A stretch of DNA of 28,187 nt from JBKHDT01 sp049974825. Its GTDB lineage: Bacteria; Pseudomonadota; Gammaproteobacteria; Halothiobacillales; Halothiobacillaceae. Made by a program: the position numbers and the translations under genes. Location of the stretch: positions 1-28,187 of the forward strand of contig JBNGDJ010000021.1 of assembly GCA_049974825.1 (NCBI GenBank), read 5' to 3'. Below, piece after piece: positions 1 through 7,875 of the stretch (its first letter is position 1; the number at the start of each line of letters is the position of its first letter). The notes under the pieces were generated by a model. It did not search any database. It saw only the letters and a program-made list of their open reading frames with translations, and was not told the origin of the DNA.

Positions 1-65
1 AGCCTGCTGACGCGTTCAGCTGGCGTCAGCCCACAAAGCCAAGGATGGCTTTGTGTAGAGTTTCC
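1..65 (+). repeat. Modular palindromic repeat, modules A+B, cut by window edge
   Basis: Module A is a hairpin at 6-30, with stems GCTGACGC/GCGTCAGC and a 9-nt loop. Module B is a hairpin at 32-55, with stems CACAAAGCC/GGCTTTGTG. The copy ends in AGAGTTTCCT directly against the gyrB stop codon. Positions 1-37 are an exact inverted match to 2578-2614 on the other side of gyrB. It lies just downstream of gyrB, so the hairpins may also help end or protect the transcript; no clear U-run follows them. Confidence 0.8.
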
Positions 66-2474
66 TTAGACGTCGATATTAGTCGCTGAGAGCGCGTGGC
101 GCTCGATAAAGTCACGGCGCGGTTCCACCAGATCGCCCATCAGCGTGGTAAAGATCTCGTCCGCACCGACCGCGTCCTCAATGCGGACCCGCAACATTCG
201 GCGGGTCTCGGGATTCATGGTCGTTTCCCAAAGCTGTTCGGGATTCATTTCACCCAGACCCTTGTAGCGCTGGACACTCAGCCCCCGGCGTCCCTCGTTC
301 ATCAGCCAGTCGATCGCTTCCTGGAAGCGCGTGATTTCCCGGAATCGTTCCCCGCGCTGAACCCGAGCCCCAGGTCCGATCAGACCATCAAGCTTCTCCG
401 CAATGCGAGCGATATGCCGGTACTCGCCGGTCCGGAAGAAATCTCGGGGAATCTTGGTCTCGTGCTCGACCCCATGCTGGGTCCGAGTGACCTGCAACTC
501 GTTGTGCCCCTCGGCATCCACGAGATTGGCCTTGTAGGACACGCCGGCATCCGCCTGGTCGGTCAGTGCCGAGTTGTAGCGGACCAGCCAGCCCTCGATG
601 GCTACCGGATCGTCCAGCAGGTCAATGTCGATCGGCGGTACTTCGATCAGCGCCCGGATGATTCGGGTTTCGAACCGGTGTGCCAGCCGATCAACCACCG
701 CCATGGCGGCGAGGTAGTCGCGCGCCAGGCTCGCCAGCGAGGCTTCGGAAATGGGCGGGGTGTCGGCTCCTACCCGCAGCTGCGCACCGTCCAGCGACAT
801 GTGCAGCAGGTAACTGTTCAGGGCCAGGTCGTCCTTGAGGTACTGCTCCTGCTTGCCCTTCTTGACCTTGTAAAGAGGCGGCTGGGCGATGTAGACATGT
901 CCGCGCTCGACCAGCTCGGCCATCTGCCGGTAGAAAAACGTCAACAGCAGGGTCCGGATGTGCGAGCCATCAACATCCGCATCCGTCATGATGATGATCC
1001 GGTGGTAACGCAGCTTGTCCGGATCAAATTCATCTTTGCCGATTCCGCAGCCAAGTGCGGTAATCAGGGTGCCAACCTCGGCGGAGGAGAGCATCTTGTC
1101 AAAGCGGGCCTTTTCCACGTTCAGAATCTTGCCCTTGAGCGGCAGGATCGCCTGAGTTCGGCGATCGCGTCCTTGCTTGGCCGAGCCGCCGGCCGAATCA
1201 CCCTCCACCAGGAAAAGTTCTGAAAGGGCCGGATCCTTTTCCTGACAGTCGGCCAGTTTCCCGGGCAGACCGGCAATGTCCAGCGCGCCCTTGCGGCGCG
1301 TCATTTCCCTGGCCTTGCGCGCCGCTTCTCGTGCCCGCGCCGCCTCGATGATCTTGCCGGTGATGGCCGTGGCATCCTGCGGTTTTTCCTCAAGAAAATC
1401 CGCCAGATACTGGCCTGCCAGCGATTCGACCACGGTCTTGACCTCGGAGGAGACCAGTTTTTCCTTGGTCTGCGAGGAAAACTTCGGATCCGGGACCTTG
1501 ACGGAAATGACGGCGGTAAGCCCCTCGCGCCAGTCCTCGCCGGTGGTGGACACCTTGGCCTTCTTGAGGATCCCGTTGCGATCCATGTAATCGTTCAGGG
1601 TGCGGGTCAGGGCCGTCCGAAAGCCTGTCAGGTGGGTGCCGCCATCACGCTGGGGAATGTTGTTTGTGTAGCAGAACAGGTTTTCCTGGTACGAATCGTT
1701 CCACTGCAGGGCGCATTCGACCGTGATTCCGTCGCGCTCGCCCATGAAGTAGATCGAACCGGGATGAATTGGTGTCTTGCCCCGGTTCAGGTGTTCGACG
1801 AAGGCCTGGATGCCGCCCTCATAATGGAACACGTCTTCGCGACCCGTCGACTCCTCGTTCAGCCGAATTCGTACCCCGGAGTTGAGGAAGGACAACTCCC
1901 GCAAACGCTTGGCGAGAATGTCGTAGTGAAACTCGACATCCGAAAAGATGCTCGGACTGGGCAGAAAACGCACCTGAGTGCCCGATCCGTCGGTGGGACC
2001 AACCTCTTTCAACGGATATTGAGGTTCACCGAGGTGGTATTCCTGCACCCAGCGCCGGCCGGCCCGAAGAATGGTCAGCTCCAGCCGGTCTGACAGGGCG
2101 TTGACCACGGACACGCCCACTCCGTGCAGCCCGCCGGAAACCTTGTAGGAGTTCTGGTCGAACTTGCCGCCGGCATGCAGCACGGTCATGATCACTTCGG
2201 CCGCAGAACGCCCTTCTTCCGGATGCATGTCCACGGGGATGCCACGGCCGTCGTCGGTCACGCTGACCGAACCATCGGCATGGATGACGACGTCCACCTG
2301 ACTGCAGAAGCCAGCCAGGGCTTCGTCGATGGCGTTATCCACCACTTCGAAGACCATGTGATGCAGACCGGTCCCGTCATCGGTATCACCGATGTACATG
2401 CCTGGACGCTTGCGGACGGCATCGAGTCCCTTGAGTACCTTGATGCTTGAGGAGTCGTAATGTTCGGCGCTCAT
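66..2474 (-). CDS. gyrB: DNA gyrase subunit B
   Basis: ATPase subunit of the type II topoisomerase that supercoils DNA together with GyrA (not in the window). The N-terminus has the GHKL ATPase start (YDSSSIKVLKGLDAVRKRPG) and the ATP-lid glycines (GGLHGVGVSVVNALS). The Toprim domain follows, with EGDSAGGSAKQGRDRR and the metal-binding DADVDG. A long insertion typical of proteobacterial GyrB precedes the C-terminal QRYKGLGEMNPEQLWETTM motif. I chose the ATG at 2474 (802 aa) because AGGAA lies at normal spacing before it and because homologues start just before YDSSS. The in-frame ATG at 2489 would add MTGKA. The LSSAE serine matching E. coli Ser464 is intact. It is the last gene of dnaA-dnaN-recF-gyrB, but is separated from recF by about 360 bp holding a repeat. 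Confidence 0.98.
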   Translation of the reverse strand: MSAEHYDSSSIKVLKGLDAVRKRPGMYIGDTDDGTGLHHMVFEVVDNAIDEALAGFCSQVDVVIHADGSVSVTDDGRGIPVDMHPEEGRSAAEVIMTVLHAGGKFDQNSYKVSGGLHGVGVSVVNALSDRLELTILRAGRRWVQEYHLGEPQYPLKEVGPTDGSGTQVRFLPSPSIFSDVEFHYDILAKRLRELSFLNSGVRIRLNEESTGREDVFHYEGGIQAFVEHLNRGKTPIHPGSIYFMGERDGITVECALQWNDSYQENLFCYTNNIPQRDGGTHLTGFRTALTRTLNDYMDRNGILKKAKVSTTGEDWREGLTAVISVKVPDPKFSSQTKEKLVSSEVKTVVESLAGQYLADFLEEKPQDATAITGKIIEAARAREAARKAREMTRRKGALDIAGLPGKLADCQEKDPALSELFLVEGDSAGGSAKQGRDRRTQAILPLKGKILNVEKARFDKMLSSAEVGTLITALGCGIGKDEFDPDKLRYHRIIIMTDADVDGSHIRTLLLTFFYRQMAELVERGHVYIAQPPLYKVKKGKQEQYLKDDLALNSYLLHMSLDGAQLRVGADTPPISEASLASLARDYLAAMAVVDRLAHRFETRIIRALIEVPPIDIDLLDDPVAIEGWLVRYNSALTDQADAGVSYKANLVDAEGHNELQVTRTQHGVEHETKIPRDFFRTGEYRHIARIAEKLDGLIGPGARVQRGERFREITRFQEAIDWLMNEGRRGLSVQRYKGLGEMNPEQLWETTMNPETRRMLRVRIEDAVGADEIFTTLMGDLVEPRRDFIERHALSATNIDV

Positions 2475-2548
2475 CGCTTTTCCTGTCATTGATTCGGCCT
2501 GATGCCACCGTCCAGAGGACGGCTTGCCCTTGTGCGAAGATTACTTGG

Positions 2549-2747
2549 GGGGAACTCTGCACAAATCCATCCATGGATTTGTGGGCTGACGCCAGCTGAA
2601 CGCGTCAGCAGGCTTTGCCCGCGTTCAGACACGCCCGGGCCGATACATGCTCGGCCCGGGCTCCGCAATTCAATGGCTTGCGCCATTGTGCGGCAGGGCA
2701 TCCGAGACCGGCACGGGAAGGTCTGCGTTCGTGCAGACCTTCCCTTG
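2549..2747 (-). repeat. Modular palindromic repeat, near-complete copy (C-D-A-B)
   Basis: This copy fills most of the gap of about 360 bp between recF and gyrB. Read on the minus strand, module C is at 2715-2744 (stems GGGAAGGTCTGC/GCAGACCTTCCC). Module D is at 2633-2688 and contains two hairpins, CAATGGC/GCCATTG and GCCCGGGCC/GGCCCGGGC. Module A is at 2585-2609 and module B at 2560-2583. B has stems CACAAATCCAT/ATGGATTTGTG, a paired change from the copy at 32-55. The D-C part closely matches 7504-7615. I see no other gene here. Confidence 0.85.
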
Positions 2748-2834
2748 GTAACCCAAAACTTCTTTTCACAGGTTCGGCAGCAGAATCGACGCGCAAAAAC
2801 CCGGCGCATCAATCAAGGCCAACATCGCATTGTA

Positions 2835-3914
2835 TCAGGTCGCGGGAACCATCGTGCTGTCTGCAGTGATACTGCCATTCTCAGCATGGAACACGGCATC
2901 CACATGAGGCGCGAGTGCATGGGCCTCGACAGCCGTCACAAGCGCCTGGTGACCACTATCTCGCAACCAGTCAATCAGGTAACCGAAATGCCGGGCATCA
3001 AGCTCGGAAGGCAGATCATCGAACAAGACAACGGCGTTGCGTCCATAGGTTTCGCGCCACAGTTGCAACAGGGACAGAGTCAGCATGGCCACGAGAATCT
3101 TCAGCTGGCCGCGGGATGCCGTGGTGTGCGCCGGGTGCCCGTTCATCCGCAGCATCAGGTTGGCGCGATGCGGCCCAACCTGGGTGGCGCCCATTTCCCG
3201 ATCCCGATTGCGGGCCTGATTCAGCGCCTCAGCCAGTTCAATCTCCCGCCGGAAACCCGGCTGATAGCGCAGGTCCAGTTCTGGTTGTCCCGGCAGCGAT
3301 TCCCCGATTCGAGCCAGGTGTTGGCTGAGCTGGTCCACAAATTCGCGGCGGCGTCGATCGATCTGCTCACCAGCATGAATCAGGGCTGGCTCCCAGGCTC
3401 GTTCATCAACCCCGGCACGCAGTGCAGCGTTTCGCTGGCGAACGGCTCGAGTATAGCGAAGGCTCCAGTCACCAAAATCCGGATCGGCATGGAAAACTCC
3501 GCGGTCGATAAAGCGTCTGCGGTGGTCAGGGCCTCCGCCAATCAGAGCATCACTGTCTGGATGAAGCGCCACGGCAGGCAGGTGACGAACAAAGTCGCTC
3601 AGTCGTTCGCAACGCTCACCGTCGATGCGCAATTGCAAATCCTGCCGGGAACGTGCCATCCCCAGACGGATCACCTGGCCTGATTCGTCACGAAGGTGGG
3701 CGACCACCGTGGCTGAAGAGGTCTCGTGCGCGATGAAGTGCTGGTTCGCCGTCGTGCGAAACGATCGACCGGCGGCGAGAAGGTGGACGGCTTCAAGCAA
3801 GCTGGTCTTGCCTGCACCATTGATGCCATGAACGCCGTTGAGCCCCGGGTTGAACGAAATTTTCTGGGGTACCAGGTTGCGCAAACCGGAAACCTGTAGC
3901 TGCTCGATAATCAA
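2835..3914 (-). CDS. recF: DNA replication/repair protein RecF
   Basis: SMC/ABC-type ATPase of the RecFOR pathway, which loads RecA at single-strand gaps. The protein is 359 aa, the usual RecF length. Walker A (GINGAGKTS) lies near residues 30-38. The C-terminal half has the ABC signature region (TTASRGQLKILVAMLTLS) and Walker B with the D-loop (VVLFDDLPSELD). The start is TTG at 3914, 15 nt after the dnaN stop on the minus strand, with no strong Shine-Dalgarno, so translation is probably coupled to dnaN. No good ATG lies nearby. The next gene, gyrB, comes after the repeat-filled gap. Confidence 0.96.
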   Translation of the reverse strand: MIIEQLQVSGLRNLVPQKISFNPGLNGVHGINGAGKTSLLEAVHLLAAGRSFRTTANQHFIAHETSSATVVAHLRDESGQVIRLGMARSRQDLQLRIDGERCERLSDFVRHLPAVALHPDSDALIGGGPDHRRRFIDRGVFHADPDFGDWSLRYTRAVRQRNAALRAGVDERAWEPALIHAGEQIDRRRREFVDQLSQHLARIGESLPGQPELDLRYQPGFRREIELAEALNQARNRDREMGATQVGPHRANLMLRMNGHPAHTTASRGQLKILVAMLTLSLLQLWRETYGRNAVVLFDDLPSELDARHFGYLIDWLRDSGHQALVTAVEAHALAPHVDAVFHAENGSITADSTMVPAT

Positions 3915-3929
3915 GCCGGCAACAGAGAT

Positions 3930-5042
3930 TCAGAGTTTCATGGGCATCAGGACGTAGCGGTCCGTGGTCCGTTCGTCCTCGGTCGGCTGGATCAGTGAGC
4001 TGCTTTCACTGTCGCGCAGATGAAAGATCACCGCCTCGCCCCGAATGGTGTTCAGGATGTCCAGCAGATATCGGATATTGAAACCCACATTGAAAGTCGG
4101 GCCCTGGTAGTCAACCGGCAGCTCTTCCTGAGAGCTCTCCTGGTCATTGTTGTGCGTTTCAATCAGCAGGGTGTCTTCGCCGAAGGTGAATCGTGCACCC
4201 GGAAACTTGTCCTGCGACAGAATGGCTGCGCGACCAAGCGCCTGTTTCAGGGCGTCCCGATCCAGTGTCAGGGAAACTTCGAACTCGCTTGGAATCACCC
4301 GCTCGTAGTTCGGATATCGCCCGTCAATCAGCTTTGTCGTGAAGCGCAGGTCGTTCAGTTCGATCTGCATCTGGCGACTGTCGAGCCGGACTTCGAGTGT
4401 TCTTTCGCTTTGTGCATCCAGCAGACGGCCCAGTTCGAGAACCGCCTTGCGCGGGACGATGAACTGTCGTGCCTGATCGATATCCAGTTCGATTCCCGCT
4501 TCGCTGAAGGCAAGCCGGTGGCCATCGGTGGTCACGCAGCGAAGGTTGTTTTGATTCAGCTCAATCAGCATGCCGTTGAGGAAATAGCGGACATCCTGCT
4601 GTGCCATCGACATGGCTGTGTGGTCGATCAGTTGGCGCAGGGTGGATTCGGGCAGCTGGTAGTTGCTGGCATCCGGTGCCGGTTCGGGCGCTTGCGGGAA
4701 GTCTTGAGCATCCATGGTAGCCAGCTTGAAGCGGCTGCGGTTGATGCGCAGATTGAGCCAGCCGTCTTCGAGAGACATTTCGATTTCGGCGTCCTTGGTT
4801 GCGCTGCGGACGATGTCGTTGAGTTTGCGTGCATTGACGGTCGTGCGGTTGGGTGTTTGCACCCGGGCGTCGACGGTCACGACAAGCTCCAGTTCCAGAT
4901 CTGTTCCGGTGATGGTGAGTCGGTTATCACCCGCATCAAGCAGGACGTTGCCGAGAATCTGCATGGTCTGCTTGTTCTCGACACCACCAAGCACCTTTTG
5001 CAGAGCGGTATGGAACGTGTTTCGGTCGATGGCGAGTTTCAT
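3930..5042 (-). CDS. dnaN: DNA polymerase III beta subunit (sliding clamp)
   Basis: Ring-shaped processivity clamp for DNA polymerase III that also binds RecF-pathway, mismatch-repair and Hda-type proteins. The protein is 370 aa, matching the family's three-domain clamp. It starts MKLAIDRNTFHTALQKV and ends RYVLMPMKL, the classic C-terminal clamp motif that closes the partner-binding pocket. The ATG at 5042 follows the putative oriC region, which would also hold its promoter. A dnaA transcript may read through as well. recF follows after 15 nt. Confidence 0.98.
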   Translation of the reverse strand: MKLAIDRNTFHTALQKVLGGVENKQTMQILGNVLLDAGDNRLTITGTDLELELVVTVDARVQTPNRTTVNARKLNDIVRSATKDAEIEMSLEDGWLNLRINRSRFKLATMDAQDFPQAPEPAPDASNYQLPESTLRQLIDHTAMSMAQQDVRYFLNGMLIELNQNNLRCVTTDGHRLAFSEAGIELDIDQARQFIVPRKAVLELGRLLDAQSERTLEVRLDSRQMQIELNDLRFTTKLIDGRYPNYERVIPSEFEVSLTLDRDALKQALGRAAILSQDKFPGARFTFGEDTLLIETHNNDQESSQEELPVDYQGPTFNVGFNIRYLLDILNTIRGEAVIFHLRDSESSSLIQPTEDERTTDRYVLMPMKL

Positions 5043-5321
5043 GGATCGGTCCTGGTTTCAGAAGAACTATGTTTTCATTCTGTTGATGATGGTGATGATT
5101 ACGCGGCCCGGTGTCGGTGATCAAGCGACTTTTCCTTCGTGGGGTCAACCGCTTGGGAAATTGGTGATTGCGGGTGTTTCTGGTCCGCGAACTGTGAATT
5201 GTCTGTGGAACATTGTGGATGAATTCTGATGCTTGATGTTTTCACCGGGTTTTGCACAGGTTTCCGGGGCGGGTTTTCCACCAGGTTGTCCCCGTGCCGA
5301 CTATGATAGGTGATCGTTGAA
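5043..5321. other. Candidate chromosomal replication origin (oriC)
   Basis: This 279-bp non-coding gap lies between dnaA and dnaN. It contains DnaA-box-like 9-mers. TGTGGATGA at 5214-5222 differs by one base from TGTGGATAA. TGTGGAACA (5204-5212), TTTTGCACA (5250-5258) and TTTTCCACC (5274-5282) each differ from a consensus box by two. A more AT-rich stretch at about 5064-5100 could be the unwinding region. GATC occurs near 5119 and 5312. The dnaA-rpmH gap shows no similar cluster. The assignment rests on location plus imperfect boxes. Confidence 0.55.
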
Positions 5322-6692
5322 TCAGGCATTCAGCGTGCGCAGCAAATTCACGTAGTCGTCGTTGAAGCGTGCGTCGGTATCACGCAATTCGCTGACCTTG
5401 CGGCAGGCGTGCAACACGGTGGTGTGATCGCGGCCACCGAAGGCTTCGCCAATTTCCGGGAGACTGTGATTGGTCAGTTCCTTGGACAGGGCCATGGCGA
5501 TTTGACGCGGTCGGGCGATGGAGCGACTGCGGCGGGTCGACAGCAGTTCGTTGAGCTTAAGCTTGTAGTACTCGGCAACGGTTCGCTGGATGTTCTCAAT
5601 GGTGACCAGTTTTTCCTGAGCGGCGATCAGGTCCTTGAGCGCCTCCCGGGTAGAGTCGATGGTGATGGGACGACCGGTGAACTGAGCGGTGGCCATCACG
5701 CGTCTCAAGGCCCCTTCGAGTTCGCGGATGTTTGCGCGAATCCGCTTGGCAATGAAGAAGGCAACCTCGTCGGGCAGGTCGATGCTGGCCTGCTCCGCTT
5801 TTTTTTGCAGAATGGCGACCCGCGTCTCCAGCTCCGGCGGTTCGACCGCCACAGTCAGGCCCCAGCCGAAGCGGGACTTGAGCCGTTCCTCCAGACCTTC
5901 GATTTCCTTTGGGTAGCGGTCGCAGGACATGATGATCTGCTGGCCTTGTTCCACCAGCGCGTTGAAGGTGTGGAAGAACTCCTCCTGCGACCGTTCCTTG
6001 CCGGCGAAGAACTGGATGTCATCGATCAGCAAGGCATTGACCGACCGGTAGAATGACTTGAAGTCTTCCATTGTCTGGTTGCGCAGGGCCGTGATCATTT
6101 CCTGAACGTAGCGTTCGCTGTGCAGGTAGATCACGCGCGCTGCCGGGTTCTTGGCCAGTATGTGATTGCCGATGGCGTGCATCAGGTGGGTCTTTCCCAG
6201 TCCCACGCCCCCGTAGATAAACAGGGGGTTGTAGCCGGTGCCTGGATTTTCCGCGACTTGCCGGGAGGCTGCCCGGGCGAGTTGGTTGGACTTGCCCTCG
6301 ACGAAGTTTTCGAACAGAAAGTTCGGGTTCAGGTTTGGAGAGGCCTGGTTGCCGCCGCGTTCGGGGATAGTGCCCGATGGCTCGGGGACCGTACTTTGGC
6401 CGGGCATTTTCGTGCGAATCGCGGCCGGTTGCTTGCTGCCGGTTGGTGGCCGTTCGGTGCTGCCAACCTCGAACTGCACGGACAGGTCGGGGTTGTTGGC
6501 GCAGTGCCTGGCAATCTCGACGATTCGTGGCTGAAAGTTCTGGCGGATCCAGTCGAGGACGAACCGGTTTGGCGCGAGCAGGCGCAGGCAGTCGGGCCGC
6601 TCTTCGGCCTGCAGAGGCCGAATCCAGGTGTTTAGCTGCTGGTCAGTCAGCTCGGTGGTCAGTTTTTCCAGGCATTGGGTCCAGATCGGCAT
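5322..6692 (-). CDS. dnaA: Chromosomal replication initiator DnaA
   Basis: AAA+ initiator that binds DnaA boxes, melts oriC and loads DnaB. Domain I covers about residues 1-75 (IWTQCLEKLTTELTDQQLNTWI). A Pro/Gly/Ser-rich linker covers about 76-120. The AAA+ domain has Walker A GGVGLGKTH (161-169) and Walker B ALLIDDIQFF. The C-terminal domain carries the DnaA-box-reading signature GGRDHTTVLHACRKV. I place the start at the ATG at 6692 (456 aa), because MPIWTQCLEKL fits the family. A longer frame to 6758 would add 22 unrelated residues. No strong Shine-Dalgarno precedes this ATG, so initiation may be inefficient. Confidence 0.97.
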   Translation of the reverse strand: MPIWTQCLEKLTTELTDQQLNTWIRPLQAEERPDCLRLLAPNRFVLDWIRQNFQPRIVEIARHCANNPDLSVQFEVGSTERPPTGSKQPAAIRTKMPGQSTVPEPSGTIPERGGNQASPNLNPNFLFENFVEGKSNQLARAASRQVAENPGTGYNPLFIYGGVGLGKTHLMHAIGNHILAKNPAARVIYLHSERYVQEMITALRNQTMEDFKSFYRSVNALLIDDIQFFAGKERSQEEFFHTFNALVEQGQQIIMSCDRYPKEIEGLEERLKSRFGWGLTVAVEPPELETRVAILQKKAEQASIDLPDEVAFFIAKRIRANIRELEGALRRVMATAQFTGRPITIDSTREALKDLIAAQEKLVTIENIQRTVAEYYKLKLNELLSTRRSRSIARPRQIAMALSKELTNHSLPEIGEAFGGRDHTTVLHACRKVSELRDTDARFNDDYVNLLRTLNA

Positions 6693-6850
6693 GGTGGCGG
6701 CAGGGCTCGCACGGGGTGGCAAATGGCTCGAAATAATACCACGAAAGGCCGGTACCACTCTGTTGCCAGGGCGGTGAAACGGGCCCGGTGCAATGGTGAA
6801 GCGGGGGAGTTTTTGCTGCCCGATCGGTGCCGGGTCCCTTCCTTTTTCAG

Positions 6851-6879
6851 TTGACAGAAAAGCCCTTGTCGCGTTAAAT
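6851..6879 (+). promoter_or_regulatory. Sigma70-type promoter for rpmH-rnpA
   Basis: A perfect -35 box TTGACA (6851-6856) is followed by a 17-bp spacer and the -10 hexamer TTAAAT (6874-6879). It lies about 90 bp upstream of rpmH and points toward it. A strong promoter is expected for rpmH. The start site would be near 6886. Confidence 0.7.
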
Positions 6880-6970
6880 GTCGCGCCCTTGATTCATTTG
6901 CGCGGCGTGTTGCCCTCAGGGCTGACGTTTCCGCGTATATTCCCAACGTTATTGAACGGTCGGTTTTGTC

Positions 6971-7105
6971 ATGAAAAGAACATTTCAGCCCAGCAACATC
7001 CGTCGCAAGCGCACGCACGGCTTCCGCGCCCGCATGGCGACCCGTGGCGGTCGCGCCGTGATCAATGCCCGTCGGGCCAAGGGCCGCAAGCGGCTTTCCG
7101 CCTGA
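6971..7105 (+). CDS. rpmH: Ribosomal protein bL34
   Basis: Small basic protein of the 50S subunit, 44 aa, the family's usual size. The whole sequence is recognisable: it starts MKRTFQPSNIRRKRTHGFRA and ends in an Arg/Lys-rich tail GRKRLSA. The ATG is at 6971 and the stop at 7103-7105. It diverges from dnaA and lies 5 nt upstream of rnpA, a near-universal bacterial pairing. Confidence 0.98.
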   Translation: MKRTFQPSNIRRKRTHGFRARMATRGGRAVINARRAKGRKRLSA

Positions 7106-7110
7106 GGGAC

Positions 7111-7503
7111 GTGCCGGTTGCTGCGCTCGGGCCGGCCGACTTCGGCCGGGATCGGCGCCTGCTGACACCAAAAGATTACCGCAAGGTTTTTTCTGCCAGG
7201 CAGCGTGTGTCGCAGGATGGACTGGCACTGGCTTGGTGCGAAAGCCCGGCAGCGCGGTCCCGTCTGGGCCTCGCGATCGCGAAAAGGCAGGTTCGGCGCG
7301 CCCATGAGCGCAACCGGATCAAGCGAATCGCGCGCGAGGCTTTTCGTGTGCGCGCAAGCCACCTGCCGCCGATCGATCTTGTGCTGACGGTGCGCGGGGA
7401 TGCCGAGCACTTGGACAATCACGCCCTGCGTGCCGGGCTTGATGCCCTGATGGATCGGGCGGCTGCCCGGTTTGAACAACAGCTTGCGGCGCGAAATTCT
7501 TGA
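7111..7503 (+). CDS. rnpA: Ribonuclease P protein component
   Basis: Protein cofactor of RNase P, which matures tRNA 5' ends together with the M1 RNA (not in the window). The protein is 130 aa. RRLLTPKDYRKVF near residues 14-26 and the RNA-binding signature KRQVRRAHERNRIKRIARE are diagnostic. I chose GTG at 7111, 5 nt after the rpmH stop. GAGGG overlaps the rpmH stop region but is very close to the GTG, so translation probably depends on coupling to rpmH. The frame is open far upstream, but that part overlaps rpmH in another frame. The stop codon touches the hairpin of the following repeat. Confidence 0.96.
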   Translation: MPVAALGPADFGRDRRLLTPKDYRKVFSARQRVSQDGLALAWCESPAARSRLGLAIAKRQVRRAHERNRIKRIAREAFRVRASHLPPIDLVLTVRGDAEHLDNHALRAGLDALMDRAAARFEQQLAARNS

Positions 7504-7652
7504 GGGAAGGTCTGCACAAATGCAGACCTTCCCGTGCCGGTCTCGGATGCCCTGCCGCACAATGGCGTAAGCCATTGAATCGCGGAGCCCGGGCCGAGCA
7601 TGTATTGGCCCGGGCGTGTCTGCACTGAGCCATGGATGGCTTCGTTCAGAGT
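7504..7652 (+). repeat. Modular palindromic repeat, first tandem copy (C-D-B)
   Basis: The copy begins directly after the rnpA stop. Module C is a perfect hairpin with 13-bp stems (7504-7516 and 7521-7533) and loop CAAA. Module D has CAATGGC/GCCATTG (7560-7577) and GCCCGGGCC/GGCCCGGGC (7587-7615). A degenerate B hairpin (GCCATGGATGGC) and the end motif AGAGTTTCCT follow. It closely resembles the inverted copy at 2633-2744. It fills part of the place where yidD is normally found. Confidence 0.85.
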
Positions 7653-7659
7653 TTCCTGA

Positions 7660-7812
7660 GGGAATCTCCGCATGAATGCTTCAGATTCCCGATTGGGGCA
7701 TGGATGCCCTGCTGCACAACGGCGCAAGCACATTGAACTGCGCTGCTCGGGCCGAGCATGTATCGTCCCGAGTGCCTGCATGAAGCCATCGACGGCTTTG
7801 TGCGAAGAGTCC
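7660..7812 (+). repeat. Modular palindromic repeat, second tandem copy (C-D-B, diverged)
   Basis: This copy follows the first in the same orientation. The imperfect C hairpin runs 7660-7690 (GGGAATCT.../...AGATTCCC). A D-like segment follows with CTCGGGCCGAGCATGTAT. A B-like hairpin AAGCCATCGACGGCTT and a worn end motif come next. It is more diverged than the first copy. Nothing else is recognisable up to the yidC start at 7876. Confidence 0.75.
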
Positions 7813-7875
7813 TTTGATTACCCCGGTCAATGGCCCGGGTGACCCGAATTCAAACCCAGTCGAAAGTCCCGCTTC

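Noticed and set aside
96..1223. Plus-strand open frame (375 codons) opposite gyrB
   Set aside because: Antisense shadow of the conserved gyrB Toprim and C-terminal region.
2502..3683. Plus-strand open frame (393 codons) opposite recF
   Set aside because: It runs across the repeat and antisense to recF, whose motifs are intact; no independent evidence of coding.
6733..6738. dnaA -10 box (TATTAT on the minus strand)
   Set aside because: No acceptable -35 hexamer at 16-18 bp upstream; too weak to call.
6910..6941. Second rpmH promoter (TTGCCC and TATATT)
   Set aside because: The 20-bp spacer is too long; the upstream TTGACA-17-TTAAAT fits better.
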